Positions 42,559 through 51,667 of a DNA stretch of 64,000 nt are shown here, one piece after another. Below the pieces are notes generated by a model. That model did not search any database. It worked only from the letters and a program-made list of their open reading frames with translations, and was not told where the DNA came from. This stretch comes from Pseudomonas sp. RC10 (GTDB lineage: Bacteria; Pseudomonadota; Gammaproteobacteria; Pseudomonadales; Pseudomonadaceae): assembly GCF_038397775.1 (NCBI RefSeq), contig NZ_CP151650.1, forward strand, positions 3,038,001 to 3,102,000. The letters are read 5' to 3'. Each line of letters starts with the position of its first letter. Within the stretch, counting starts at the first letter, position 1. The translations under genes were made by a program, and so were the position numbers.

Positions 42559-43416
42559 TCAAGGACGAATGTCAGCCTTGAACCATTTCTCGGACAGACG
42601 TTTCACGGTGCCGTCTGCGAGGGCTTCTTTCAGGGCCCCGTCGAATTTCTCGCGCAGGTCGTTATCCGCCTTGCGGAAGCCCAACGCTTCGCCCGGGCCC
42701 CAGATGTCACCACCGATTTTCGGGCCGATCATTTTCACGGCGGCGTTATCCGGGGTTTCAAGGGCGGAGGTGAAGAAGGTCACGTCGTCGAACGCGAAGT
42801 CGATGCGACCGGCGTTCAGATCAAGCAGGTGCTCAGCGGACTTGGCGTAGGTGCGAATGTCCGCCACGCCGGTGAAGTTGTCCTCGACGAATTTGGTGTA
42901 CGCCGTGCCGGTCTGGATACCGAGGGTTTTGCCCTTGAGCATCACTTTCATTTTGTCGATGGCGGCTTTGTCTTTCGTCGGATCGCCGCTCAGTTTGAGC
43001 ACTTCGTTGCTCGGCATGCTGGCGATGATCTTGGGATCGGCGCTGACGAACACGGCCTGGGTGTTGGCGTAAGGGATGGAGAACGCGATCTCGTTCTGAC
43101 GCTCGGGGGTGATGACGATGGCGTCCATCAGCACGTCGAATTTGCCCGCGTTAAGGCCGGCGATCATGCCGTCCCAGTTTTGCGCTTGCAGCTTGCATTC
43201 GAGCTTGATGCGGGCGCAGACGTCTTTCAGCAACTCAGGCTCGAAACCGGAAATCTCACCGCTGGGCAGGGTGATGTTCCAAGGCTCATAGGCGCCCTCG
43301 GTCGCAACGCGAACCGAAGTCCATTCCTTGGCGGAAGCCGCTCCGCCGAAAACCAGGCTGCCGCCCAGTGCTGCACACGCGAGGATTTTTTTAGTGACGT
43401 TATAGGTGTGGCCCAT
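42559..43416 (-). CDS. Amino-acid ABC transporter substrate-binding protein (basic amino-acid/opine-like group)
   Basis: This 285-aa protein starts at ATG 43416 with GGGGAAA upstream and has a signal peptide ending in FGGAASA. Mature features are VRVATEGAYEPWN, GEISGFEPELLKDVCARIKLECK, NWDGMIAGLNAGKFDVLMDAIVIT and GIQTGTAYTKFVED, the SBP_bac_3 pattern of the lysine/arginine/ornithine and octopine group. It follows the HalD/BesD-like gene on the same strand. Its probable membrane partners are the permeases and ATPase at 45651-47930. Confidence 0.9.
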   Translation of the reverse strand: MGHTYNVTKKILACAALGGSLVFGGAASAKEWTSVRVATEGAYEPWNITLPSGEISGFEPELLKDVCARIKLECKLQAQNWDGMIAGLNAGKFDVLMDAIVITPERQNEIAFSIPYANTQAVFVSADPKIIASMPSNEVLKLSGDPTKDKAAIDKMKVMLKGKTLGIQTGTAYTKFVEDNFTGVADIRTYAKSAEHLLDLNAGRIDFAFDDVTFFTSALETPDNAAVKMIGPKIGGDIWGPGEALGFRKADNDLREKFDGALKEALADGTVKRLSEKWFKADIRP

Positions 43417-43487
43417 GTGTTTCCCCATCTGGTTGAAAGGACTGGCAGGGTCAAGCTAGATCAAAAGCCGCGAATCGTCTGTTTTTA

Positions 43488-44303
43488 TTATGCTGCTGTG
43501 TTTTCGGTATTTGGCTGGGCCGCACGCCCATAAAAACCGATCTGCTCTTCGGCGCTGAAGATCACGCCAGGCTTTTCGTAGTACGAGAACACCGCGACCA
43601 TCCGTTCGCGTTGACCCTGTACCGGCGTCACCCGGTGCGCGGTATTTTTCCCACGAAACACATTGAGAGTGCCAGCGCTCAGACGCAGTTTCTGCACCTT
43701 GGGGTCGTTTCCACGCAACAAGTCGGCCACGCCGTCGTAATTGGGATCGTCCGCCGTGCGCAGGTCGGTGCGGTATTCGAACTCACCTCCGGCTTCCGGC
43801 GCCTGGAGCATCAAGGTGGTGGTGAACTCCGAACGGTCGAAGTGCCAGTTCAGGGTTTCGCCTTCGCGGTAGCTCATCACATTGACCCGCGCCAGAGGGT
43901 CGGCCATGACGTACAGCGCCGGTTTTTCCATCACCGCGCTGAGGAATGCCACCAGCGGCGGGTATTCGTAAACCTCGGTGACGACCGTGCTGGCAAGCTG
44001 ATCGCCGCACAGGGTGTGGCTGACCGTCTCGACCTTTTTCAAGGCCGGGTGATCGGCGGGCAATTCCGGGATCTCCGGTTTGAAATAGATGTTGTGCGAG
44101 CGTTTGTGCGTGTGGGATTCGGCGTCCATGGTCGGTTGAATCTGCCGAGCAGCCAGTCCGACGTGTTCGTCCTGAATGAAGCCTTCAAGGCTGAACATGC
44201 CGTTGCGGGCCAGTTCGTCGCGGGCCTTGTCGACCAGCGCGGTCCATTCCTCGCTGCCGACGCGGTCGAGCGGGTAGCGCTGAAGATTGATGACGGTGTT
44301 CAT
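43488..44303 (-). CDS. HalD/BesD-family Fe(II)/2-oxoglutarate enzyme, predicted amino-acid hydroxylase
   Basis: This 271-aa protein resembles the family of free-amino-acid radical halogenases (BesD, HalD): EVYEYPPLVAFLSAVM, ADPLARVNVMSYREGE, NWHFDRSEFTTTLMLQ, GKNTAHRVTPVQGQRERMVAVFSYYEKPGV. The iron triad is H153, D155 and H223. True halogenases of this family replace the Asp by Gly to make room for chloride; here the Asp is present, so hydroxylation is predicted. R233 is the likely 2-oxoglutarate ligand. It is transcribed with an amino-acid binding protein and lies opposite a LysR gene. Confidence 0.87.
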   Translation of the reverse strand: MNTVINLQRYPLDRVGSEEWTALVDKARDELARNGMFSLEGFIQDEHVGLAARQIQPTMDAESHTHKRSHNIYFKPEIPELPADHPALKKVETVSHTLCGDQLASTVVTEVYEYPPLVAFLSAVMEKPALYVMADPLARVNVMSYREGETLNWHFDRSEFTTTLMLQAPEAGGEFEYRTDLRTADDPNYDGVADLLRGNDPKVQKLRLSAGTLNVFRGKNTAHRVTPVQGQRERMVAVFSYYEKPGVIFSAEEQIGFYGRAAQPNTENTAA

Positions 44304-44438
44304 GTCGGCACTCCTTGTTGAAGGGCGGCCTGTTTATGCGAGGCCGCTGAGGTATGGCCTAAAGCTAACGTGGGGAAATCTTCGCAACAACGGCAAAAAT
44401 TGTTAGCCTCCCCCTAGAAAAACTTGGGGAAGACGCTC

Positions 44439-45335
44439 ATGAAACGATTGCCACCCTTGAACGCCGTGCGCACCTTCGAAGTGGCGGCGCGATTGGCGAG
44501 CTTCGTCGCGGCCGGGAAGGAGCTCGGGGTTTCCGCCGCAGCGGTGAGCCAACAGGTGCGCCATCTGGAGGAATACTTCGGCAAGAAGCTCTTCGTGCGC
44601 AGCGGTAATCGCCTGTCGTTAACCGACGCCGGGCTGGCCATTTTTCCGCAGACCTCACGGGCGCTGGACGACATCGCTGCCATGACCGTTCGCCTCCTTG
44701 AAGGGGAAATGCGCACACGATTGATCGTCAGCGTGCCGTTCTCCCTGGCGGAGGTGTGGCTGGCGCCGAAGCTTGCGGCCTTGCTCGAAGGCTATCCGCA
44801 GTTGTCGGTGGACGTGCGGGTCGAAGACGATCCCGTGGACCTGGCCCGGCACGACGTCGATATCCGTGTCAGCTATGGCGACTATCACTACCCTGGCCTT
44901 GAAGCGATTCCCTTGGTGCACGATCACGTCGTGCCGCTGTGTGCACCGGAATGGTGGTATCGCCACGGCAACAGCGAATTCGACCTCACGCGCATTCACG
45001 AAAGCCTGTTCATTCACACGCAATGGGGGCCGAATTACGCGTCCCATCCGACGTGGAGCGACTGGTACGCCAGTGAGATCGGGCAGCCGTCGCCGGACCC
45101 GGCACTGGGCCGACGCTCCGGGCTGTCGAGCCTGTCGATCACCTTGGCAAAGCTCGGGTGCGGGATTGCGCTGGGGCAAAAGCTCATCGCCCAGCCTGAT
45201 CTGGCGGCGGGGCGGTTGATCGTGTTGTCTGCGCGTTCTCTGCCGCTGGGGCACCCGTACTGCGCGTTTGTGCCGACCGAGAAACGCAAGCGAGCGAATG
45301 TGCAGAGTTTTCTGGGGCTCTTGTCTGACGCATGA
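44439..45335 (+). CDS. LysR-family regulator (GcvA-like)
   Basis: This 298-aa regulator starts at ATG 44439 (MKRLPPLNAVRTFEVAARL). The HTH is followed by VSAAAVSQQVRHLEEYFGKKLFVR and a substrate domain with DVRVEDDPVDLARHDVDIRVSYGDY. It is divergent from the HalD-like gene; GCTAAC (44364-44369) and GTTAGC (44402-44407) lie inverted in the 135-bp gap and may be its operator halves. It probably controls the dioxygenase and binding protein. Confidence 0.88.
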   Translation: MKRLPPLNAVRTFEVAARLASFVAAGKELGVSAAAVSQQVRHLEEYFGKKLFVRSGNRLSLTDAGLAIFPQTSRALDDIAAMTVRLLEGEMRTRLIVSVPFSLAEVWLAPKLAALLEGYPQLSVDVRVEDDPVDLARHDVDIRVSYGDYHYPGLEAIPLVHDHVVPLCAPEWWYRHGNSEFDLTRIHESLFIHTQWGPNYASHPTWSDWYASEIGQPSPDPALGRRSGLSSLSITLAKLGCGIALGQKLIAQPDLAAGRLIVLSARSLPLGHPYCAFVPTEKRKRANVQSFLGLLSDA

Positions 45336-45650
45336 GGTGATATCGAGACAACCCCGCAGGGCATCGCTTTGGCGATCCTACGTGTTACACCCTGACGCAC
45401 TCCAATGGCGCCAGATGTTTCCCACCGCCCCAAACCGATGCGTCCTACGCAGCCTGAACAAAATACCCACATACCCCATTACGGAACCTTATCCCCCTTC
45501 AAACGCCTGAACAGAGGGGTTGCAACCCGATCGGCGACGATCCCAAACGATCTGGCAATCAAATTGCATATGCTTGTAAAGACAAGTATGTATGAGTTGG
45601 GGGTGTCGTCAGACACCGGACCTTGAACTGTTTGCGGCGGGAATGACGCT
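45336..45650 (+). promoter_or_regulatory. Sigma-54 promoter with HutC-like operator upstream of amino-acid ABC operon
   Basis: TGGCAATCAAATTGCA (45553-45568) fits the sigma-54 -24/-12 consensus, with GG at 45554-45555 and GC at 45566-45567 exactly ten bases apart. Starting four bases further on, the perfect inverted repeat CTTGTAAAGACAAG (45573-45586) overlaps the expected transcription start near 45579 and resembles operators of GntR/HutC-type repressors. A TGTTAC (45383-45388) further up could be half of an activator site. No regulator gene for it is in the window apart from the LysR. Confidence 0.7.
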
Positions 45651-46370
45651 ATGGATCTCTTACAGCTGCTCAGCTTCGGTAACGGCGGGTGGGGCGCGGC
45701 CTTGCTCAAGGCCGCAGGCATGACGGTGGTGCTGACATTGGCGGCGTTGCTGGTGGGGGCGGTGGCCGGGAGTGCCGTTGCGGCGGCCAAGCTCTCGCGC
45801 CGTCGCTCGTTGCGTTACCTCGGCGACGCTTATTCGATCCTGTTTCGCGGGATTCCCGAATTGCTGGTCATCTACCTGTTCTACTTCGGCGGCGCCACCG
45901 TGATGGGGGCCGTCAACCATTGGTTCGGCGGCGAAGGGTTCGTCGACACGCCACCGTTTCTGGTCGGCGCGCTGGCGGTCGGGCTGATCTCCGGCTCCTA
46001 TCAGGCGGAAGTCTACCGGGGCGCCTACCTCGCCATTGTGAAGGGCGAACTTGAAGCCGCGCTGGCTATCGGCATGACCAAGGGCATGCGCATCCGTCGC
46101 GTGCTGATCCCGCAAGTGTGGCGTTACGCGCTGCCGGGGCTGGGCAACGTCTGGCAGATGACCCTCAAGGATTCGGCACTGATTTCGGTGATCGGCCTCG
46201 TCGAACTGATGCGCGCCAGTCAGGTGGCAGCCGGTTCCACGCGCCAATACTTCACGTTCTACATCGTCGGCGGCGCGTGTTACCTGATCCTCACCGGGCT
46301 GTCAGGACGCCTGTTCAACATTGCCGAAAACCGCGTGCAGCGCACCCAGCGCCGCAACCCGAACGCCTGA
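45651..46370 (+). CDS. Amino-acid ABC transporter permease (HisQ-like)
   Basis: This 239-aa protein has five predicted membrane helices and the EAA loop LEAALAIGMTKGMRIRRVLIPQ, typical of HisQ/ArtQ/OccQ permeases. It contains ILFRGIPELLVIYLFYFGG. It is the first gene of a permease-permease-ATPase operon behind a sigma-54 promoter and forms the heteromeric membrane pore with the next gene. It starts at ATG 45651. Confidence 0.92.
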   Translation: MDLLQLLSFGNGGWGAALLKAAGMTVVLTLAALLVGAVAGSAVAAAKLSRRRSLRYLGDAYSILFRGIPELLVIYLFYFGGATVMGAVNHWFGGEGFVDTPPFLVGALAVGLISGSYQAEVYRGAYLAIVKGELEAALAIGMTKGMRIRRVLIPQVWRYALPGLGNVWQMTLKDSALISVIGLVELMRASQVAAGSTRQYFTFYIVGGACYLILTGLSGRLFNIAENRVQRTQRRNPNA

Positions 46371-46383
46371 GAGGGGAACCACG

Positions 46384-47121
46384 ATGATCGATTTTGCCTT
46401 TCTCAGTGACACGATGCTCAAGCTGCTGGCGGCGTTGCCCACCACCCTGAGCCTGTTCTTCGCCAGCCTGTCCATCGGCCTGTTGCTCGCCGTGGGCGTG
46501 GTCTCGTTGCGCGTCAGCCGCTGGCCATTTCTGAGCTACCCGGCACGCTTTTACATCTGGCTGTTTCGCGGCACGCCGCTGCTGATCCAGATGTTCCTCA
46601 TCTATTACGGCCTGGGCCAGTTCTCGGCCATCCGCAGCAGCTTCATGTGGGAAATCCTGCGCTCGCCCTATGGTTGCGCGGTGGTCTCGCTGGCGATGTG
46701 CACGGCGGGTTACACCGCTGAAATCCTGCGCGGCGGACTGCTCGCCGTGCCTCAGGGCCAGATCGAAGCGGGCAAGGCCGTGGGCATGAGCCGCTGGACC
46801 TTGCTGTACCGGGTGATTGGTCCGGTCACCTTGCGTCAGGCCTTGCCGGCCTATTCGACCGAAGCGGTGTTGATGGTCAAATCCACGGCCATTGCCAGCC
46901 TGGTGACGGTGTGGGACGTGACCGGCGTCGCGCAGCAGATCATTCAGCGCACCTACCGCACGATGGAAGTGTTCCTCTGCGCGGCGGTGATTTATCTGGT
47001 GCTGAACTTCCTCATCGTTCGCTTCATGTCGTGGATCGAGTACCAACTCTCGCCGCACCTGCGCGAACGCCCTGTACAGCCGGTGGCCACCCCGGCCGCT
47101 GAAACGCCTCCATCCCTTTGA
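46384..47121 (+). CDS. Amino-acid ABC transporter permease (HisM-like)
   Basis: This 245-aa permease starts at ATG 46384, 13 bp after the first permease, with GAGAGGGGA upstream. It has [22 protein letters not shown] and the EAA loop [22 protein letters not shown]. It resembles HisM/OccM, the usual partner of HisQ-type subunits. Together with the ATPase 17 bp downstream it completes the transporter core. Confidence 0.92.
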   Translation: MIDFAFLSDTMLKLLAALPTTLSLFFASLSIGLLLAVGVVSLRVSRWPFLSYPARFYIWLFRGTPLLIQMFLIYYGLGQFSAIRSSFMWEILRSPYGCAVVSLAMCTAGYTAEILRGGLLAVPQGQIEAGKAVGMSRWTLLYRVIGPVTLRQALPAYSTEAVLMVKSTAIASLVTVWDVTGVAQQIIQRTYRTMEVFLCAAVIYLVLNFLIVRFMSWIEYQLSPHLRERPVQPVATPAAETPPSL

Positions 47122-47138
47122 ACACTGCGGAGCCCGTC

Positions 47139-47930
47139 ATGAATTCAACCATCGAGACCGCGCTGTCGGTCACCAACATCTGCAAATCGTTCGGCTCGGT
47201 TCAGGTGCTCAAGGGGATTTCGCTGGACGCCCATCGCGGCGACGTGATTTCCATTCTGGGGGCCAGCGGCTCGGGCAAGAGCACTTTCCTGCGCTGCATC
47301 AACCTGCTGGAATCTCCTGACGAAGGCCGGATCGTGCTGGGCGGTGAAGTCATCGAGATGAAGCAGAACGGCAGCGGGCGACTGATGCCCAGCAACACCA
47401 AGCAGGTCGAGGCGATGCGCAGCAAACTGGGCATGGTCTTTCAGAGCTTCAACCTGTGGTCGCACATGACCGTGATGCAGAACATCATCGAAGGCCCGAT
47501 GCGCGTGCTCAAACGCTCCCGCGCCGAGTGCGTCGAAGAAGCCGAACAACTGCTGCACAAGGTTGGCCTGTACGATCGCCGCGATTATTACCCGGCGCAC
47601 CTGTCGGGCGGTCAGCAGCAACGGGTGGCGATCGCCCGCGCGCTGGCGATGAACCCGCAAGTGATGCTGTTTGACGAGCCGACTTCGGCGCTGGATCCTG
47701 AACTGGTGGGCGAGGTGTTACGGGTCATGCGCTCGCTGGCGGAGGAGGGCCGCACGATGCTGGTGGTGACCCATGAGATGGGCTTCGCTCGGCATGTGTC
47801 GAATCGTGTGGTGTTCATGGCCCAGGGCCTGATTGATGCCCAGGGCACGCCGGATGAATTGTTCGAAGGCTTGCCGACCGAGCGTTTCCGCCAGTTCGTC
47901 GCCAGCCACAACCAGCGCGCCGCCGAGTGA
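47139..47930 (+). CDS. Amino-acid ABC transporter ATP-binding protein (HisP-like)
   Basis: This 263-aa ATPase starts at ATG 47139 with CGGAG upstream; a TTG at 47118 that overlaps the previous stop is open but less likely. Walker A is GASGSGKS, signature LSGGQQQR, Walker [14 protein letters not shown]-loop VVTHEM. The insertion [19 protein letters not shown] is typical of HisP/OccP, favouring basic amino acids or opines as substrates. Confidence 0.93.
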   Translation: MNSTIETALSVTNICKSFGSVQVLKGISLDAHRGDVISILGASGSGKSTFLRCINLLESPDEGRIVLGGEVIEMKQNGSGRLMPSNTKQVEAMRSKLGMVFQSFNLWSHMTVMQNIIEGPMRVLKRSRAECVEEAEQLLHKVGLYDRRDYYPAHLSGGQQQRVAIARALAMNPQVMLFDEPTSALDPELVGEVLRVMRSLAEEGRTMLVVTHEMGFARHVSNRVVFMAQGLIDAQGTPDELFEGLPTERFRQFVASHNQRAAE

Positions 47931-47937
47931 TCGCTGC

Positions 47938-47968
47938 CTGGCGCCCCGCGCATTTGCTGGGGCGCCAG
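47938..47968 (+). terminator. Hairpin after the ABC transporter operon
   Basis: CTGGCGCCCC (47938-47947) and GGGGCGCCAG (47959-47968) form a perfect 10-bp stem 8 bp past the ATPase stop. There is no T-run, so it may act as a pause or an mRNA 3'-end stabiliser rather than a classical terminator. Confidence 0.5.
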
Positions 47969-48009
47969 GAGCGCCGTAAGCTAGCGCCTTTCCCACGCGA
48001 GGCCCGGCC

Positions 48010-48489
48010 ATGGCGACGAACATCATTACCAGAGAAGGCCACACTGCCTTGAAGGCGGAGTTGGACCATCTGTGGCGGGTGTATCGCCCGGAAATCACGC
48101 AGAAAGTGGCCTGGGCGGCGTCCCTCGGCGACCGCAGTGAAAACGCCGATTACCAATACAACAAAAAGCTGCTGCGCGAGATCGACCGCCGCGTGCGCTA
48201 CCTGCGCAAGCGGCTGGAAGACGTCAAGGTCGTGGACTATTCGCCGGAACAGGAAGGGCGGGTGTTCTTCGGCGCGTGGGTCGAGATCGAGAACGACGAC
48301 GGCGAAGCCAAACGCTTTCGCATCGTCGGGCATGACGAGATCTACGGGCGCCTGGATTACATCTCCATCGACGCGCCCATGGCCCGCGCGTTGTTGAAAA
48401 AGGAAGAGGGCGATGAGGTCACGGTTCAGACGCCGAGTGGCGAGGCGATCTGGTATGTGAGTGGGATCAAGTACGGCGCGGAGGGATAA
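48010..48489 (+). CDS. greB: Transcription elongation factor GreB
   Basis: This 159-aa protein has an N-terminal coiled coil with the acidic tip GDRSENADYQYNKK (about 40-53) that inserts into the RNA polymerase secondary channel and stimulates cleavage of backtracked RNA. The C-terminal FKBP-like domain ends SPSGEAIWYVSGIKY-like (VQTPSGEAIWYVSGIKYG). Length and the Tyr/Arg-rich coiled coil (REIDRRVRYLRKRLEDVKVVDYSP) distinguish GreB from GreA. Confidence 0.95.
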   Translation: MATNIITREGHTALKAELDHLWRVYRPEITQKVAWAASLGDRSENADYQYNKKLLREIDRRVRYLRKRLEDVKVVDYSPEQEGRVFFGAWVEIENDDGEAKRFRIVGHDEIYGRLDYISIDAPMARALLKKEEGDEVTVQTPSGEAIWYVSGIKYGAEG

Positions 48490-48562
48490 AGCTGCGAACC
48501 CTTCTGACCGACTGCAGCTCGCTAACGGGTGCGGCCGCTGGCTCTTCATCGCCTGACCCACC

Positions 48563-48588
48563 TTCGCGAATGAATTCGCTCCCACAGG
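48563..48588. repeat. Single REP arm, family A
   Basis: TTCGCGAATGAATTCGCTCC followed by CACAGG matches the right arm of the family A REPINs. The opposite arm is missing or degraded, leaving a solitary REP. Confidence 0.75.
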
Positions 48589-48642
48589 AGGTAGTGTCGC
48601 CAGGCAGTTCTGGGCCTAGCTCCTACAGATTCAATCTCGGGG

Positions 48643-49566
48643 CTAAGCCTGCAAAACCTCCCGCCGATACTGCCCCGGCGATTTCCCATGCACTCGCCGA
48701 AACGCCACCCCGAATGCCGCGTCGGAAAGGTAACCCAAGGACGCCGCAACGGTGGCGACACTTCCGGTGCCAGTGGCCAATCGTGCAGCGGCCACGCGCA
48801 TGCGCCAGCGGGTGGCATATTCCACGGGCGGCTGGCCGACCCGGGCCTTGAACAGGGCCGCGAAGCTCGAACGCGAAAGGCAGGCGATGTCGGCCATCTC
48901 GGCCAGTTTCCAGGACTTTTCCGGGGCGTTGTGGATCGCGCGCATGACGTTGGCAATGGCCGGTTCCCGCAACCCCGCCAGCCAGGCGAGATCAGCGACG
49001 TTGGCGGTGCTGATGTGATGGCGCAGCGTGTGAACGAAGATCAGCCGCAGCAGGTCGTTGCACATCGTGTACGCCCCGGCTAGCGCCGATTGCCACTCCC
49101 GGTCCAGTTCATCCAGCAGCCAGGCGAAGGAAGATGCTCCTCCGGACTCGGCGCGGATGATGATCGCCGGTGGCAACAGCGCCAGCAAATCGCTCGCGCC
49201 GGGGCTGACCAGCGAGACGCTGCCACCCAACAGCTCCACCTCATCCCCGACGCCAAAACTCGCCGACGCACCCGACGGCCCGAAAACCTCGGACGCATTC
49301 ACGGCTTCAAGTTCGGGGGCGCTCGCCAGCACGAACGGCGTGCGGGACACCACAAAACAATCCCCCGCCTGCAAGCGGCGGGGCGGCTGATCCGGCAGGC
49401 ACAGCCAGCATTCGCCCCGACGCACCACGTTGAATTTCAGCTCGATGGGCCGGAAGCGCAACGCCCATTCGCCACCGGCTTGCAGCCGCACGGAACACGC
49501 CGCGCGCAGGCCCGCCAGGGAAAGGATGTCGGAGAGAGGATCGGACACGGGGCTTTGGATGATCAC
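48643..49566 (-). CDS. AraC-family regulator with cupin domain
   Basis: About 307 aa if started at GTG 49566, which avoids overlap with the divergent SDR gene; an ATG at 49653 would cover that gene's start and is unlikely. The N-terminal AraC_binding_2/Cupin_6-type domain contains RRGECWLCLPDQPPRRLQAGDCFVV. The C-terminal double HTH is MADIACLSRSSFAALFKARVGQPPVEYATRWRM and ends SVATVAASLGYLSDAAFGVAFRRVHGKSPGQYRR. It lies divergent to the SDR at 49652, its probable target. Confidence 0.85.
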   Translation of the reverse strand: MIIQSPVSDPLSDILSLAGLRAACSVRLQAGGEWALRFRPIELKFNVVRRGECWLCLPDQPPRRLQAGDCFVVSRTPFVLASAPELEAVNASEVFGPSGASASFGVGDEVELLGGSVSLVSPGASDLLALLPPAIIIRAESGGASSFAWLLDELDREWQSALAGAYTMCNDLLRLIFVHTLRHHISTANVADLAWLAGLREPAIANVMRAIHNAPEKSWKLAEMADIACLSRSSFAALFKARVGQPPVEYATRWRMRVAAARLATGTGSVATVAASLGYLSDAAFGVAFRRVHGKSPGQYRREVLQA

Positions 49567-49651
49567 GACAGAAAACCGGATGATATGAACTGGTTCGTCC
49601 CGGCAGCTTAAAGAAGAATCGAGCGCTCCGATACCCACCGAGGACATACCC

Positions 49652-50617
49652 ATGACGACCCTTCAACAACCGCTTCCTTCACCGTTCAACGCCGCGAGCA
49701 CTGCCGACGACGTGATGACAGGCATCAACCTGAGCGGGCGCCTTGCCATCGTTACCGGCGGGTATTCCGGCCTGGGCTTGATCACCACGAGAAGTCTCGT
49801 AAACGCCGGGGCGCAAGTCATCGTGCCTGCCAGAGACGTCGAACGTGCCCAGGCTGCATTGGCGGGCATCAAGGGTGTCAGCGTTCAGCCCATGGACCTG
49901 ATGGCCCCGGCGTCCATCCGGACCTTTTGCGAGCGCATCGTCCAGCAGGGCCAACCGCTTTCTCTGCTGATCAACTGCGCGGGCGTCATGGCATCGCCCC
50001 TTGTCCGGGACGCCGACGGCCATGAAAGCCAGTTCGCCACCAATCACCTCGGCCATTTCAGCCTGACCTGCGGCCTGTGGCCGGTGTTGAAGGCAGCAGG
50101 TTCAGCGCGGGTAGTGTCCGTTTCATCCCGAGGCCATCAGATCGCGGGCATCGATTTCGACGACATCGATTTCAACCGTCGCCCGTATGACAAGTGGGTT
50201 GCCTACGGCCAGTCAAAAACCGCTAACGCGCTGTTCGCCCTGGCGCTGGACGCTCGCAGTCGTGACCTTGGCATTCGCGCGTTTTCGCTGCACCCGGGCC
50301 AGATTCTGACCGACCTCGGGCGCCATTTGAGCCGCGCCGAGATCGACGCATTTGACGTATTCGATGAAAACGGTCAGCAGAAAATCGCCCCTGAACTCGG
50401 CCTCAAAACCCTTGAACAGGGCGCGGCGACCGGCCTGTGGTGCGCGACCAGTTCGCTGCTGGACGGCAAGGGCGGTGTGTATTGCGAAGACTGCAACATC
50501 GCGCCGGTGAACGATCCCGCGTCAGGCCGCAAAGGCGTTGCACAATGGGCGGCCGATCCCGAACTCGCTGAGCGCTTGTGGCGCGTGTCGGAGCAGTGGA
50601 CAGGTGTGACGCTCTGA
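49652..50617 (+). CDS. Short-chain dehydrogenase/reductase
   Basis: This 321-aa protein has the classical SDR motif TGGYSGLG at residues 35-42, NCAGVM in the NNAG position (Asn-Cys-Ala-Gly), catalytic Ser in VSVSSRGH and YGQSKTANALFAL (YxxxK). It resembles the retinol dehydrogenase/WWOX-like oxidoreductases common in Pseudomonas. It lies between two AraC-family regulators, which probably respond to its substrate. Confidence 0.9.
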   Translation: MTTLQQPLPSPFNAASTADDVMTGINLSGRLAIVTGGYSGLGLITTRSLVNAGAQVIVPARDVERAQAALAGIKGVSVQPMDLMAPASIRTFCERIVQQGQPLSLLINCAGVMASPLVRDADGHESQFATNHLGHFSLTCGLWPVLKAAGSARVVSVSSRGHQIAGIDFDDIDFNRRPYDKWVAYGQSKTANALFALALDARSRDLGIRAFSLHPGQILTDLGRHLSRAEIDAFDVFDENGQQKIAPELGLKTLEQGAATGLWCATSSLLDGKGGVYCEDCNIAPVNDPASGRKGVAQWAADPELAERLWRVSEQWTGVTL

Positions 50618-50634
50618 CGCCCGACACGCGCACC

Positions 50635-51534
50635 TCAACGCGATTCCGGTGCCCCTCGGCCACTGTCATCCCGAGGCGTGCGGCCGAAAAACGCCTTGTA
50701 CGCCCGGCTGAACGCGGCTTCGGATTCGTAGCCGATGGTGAAGCCGATTTCCCCGATGCGACTGTCGTGCCGGGCCAGCATGGTCTTGGCCAGTGTCAGC
50801 CGCCATTCGTTCTGGTAACGCAGCGGTGAGCGGCCTACCAGCGCGGTGAAGCGGTCGCAGAAACTGGAGCGCGACATACCGGCCACATCGGCGAGCGCGT
50901 CGATGCGCCACTGTTGACCGGGTTTTTCGTGAATCGCGCGAAGGGCGCGGGCGATGCGTTCATCCGACAATCCGCCGAGCCAGCCCGACGCCAGGCCTTG
51001 TTGAACCCACGTGCGCAGGATGCGAATGACCACCAGGTCGATCAGGCGCGAGATCATCAAGGCGCCGCCCGGCTGGGTGTCGTTGGCCTCCAGCAGCATG
51101 AAATACAGAATGCCTTCCGACCACGGCGCGGCGTCGGCGTGGCGGATGTGAATCAGCCACGGCATGGCGAACAGCATCGCCTGAAAGCTGCCCGCATCGA
51201 ACCAGAACCGGCAAATGACCAGCGTCGCGGGGCCATCGGTGGCCGTGATGGTCAACTGCGATGGATCATGGGGCAGCAGTAGAATGTCGCCCTGTTCGAC
51301 GACGATGGCCTGTCGATCCGTCCCCTCGATGCGCAACTGCCCGGTTTGCAGCACGCAGACGTGGGCACTTTTTTCATCCAGATTCAGACGTTCCCCCTGC
51401 GCCACGCTGGACGAATAGACCCGATCCCCGGTGAGGCGAATCTGCGCCAATACCTGAGACAGCAAGTCACCTGCCGCCAACCCCTCCAGTTGCATTTCCG
51501 GAAGAATGATCAAATTTTCCAGTAAATCCGTCAT
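50635..51534 (-). CDS. AraC-family regulator with cupin domain
   Basis: This 299-aa protein has an N-terminal Cupin_6 domain (LNLDEKSAHVCVLQTGQLRIEG, VVEQGDILLLPHDP) and a C-terminal AraC HTH pair (LADVAGMSRSSFCDRFTALVG, IGEIGFTIGYESEAAFSRAYKAFFGRTP). It is convergent with the SDR gene, ending 17 bp from its stop, and is distinct in sequence from the AraC regulator at 48643. Confidence 0.9.
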   Translation of the reverse strand: MTDLLENLIILPEMQLEGLAAGDLLSQVLAQIRLTGDRVYSSSVAQGERLNLDEKSAHVCVLQTGQLRIEGTDRQAIVVEQGDILLLPHDPSQLTITATDGPATLVICRFWFDAGSFQAMLFAMPWLIHIRHADAAPWSEGILYFMLLEANDTQPGGALMISRLIDLVVIRILRTWVQQGLASGWLGGLSDERIARALRAIHEKPGQQWRIDALADVAGMSRSSFCDRFTALVGRSPLRYQNEWRLTLAKTMLARHDSRIGEIGFTIGYESEAAFSRAYKAFFGRTPRDDSGRGAPESR

Positions 51535-51667
51535 GTCCGTTCGACCGCGCCTTCAATAACCTGAACGCCGGAATCATAACGCTTCAGCGCCGACAAACCG
51601 AAACGCTCTCGTCGTTTTTCGGTGTCGAGCCGTTGTGCACATCATCCAACAAAACAGGACGCACCCC

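Noticed and set aside
43488-44303. Calling the HalD/BesD-like enzyme a halogenase
   Set aside because: The facial triad keeps Asp155 (HxD), leaving no chloride site as in HxG halogenases.
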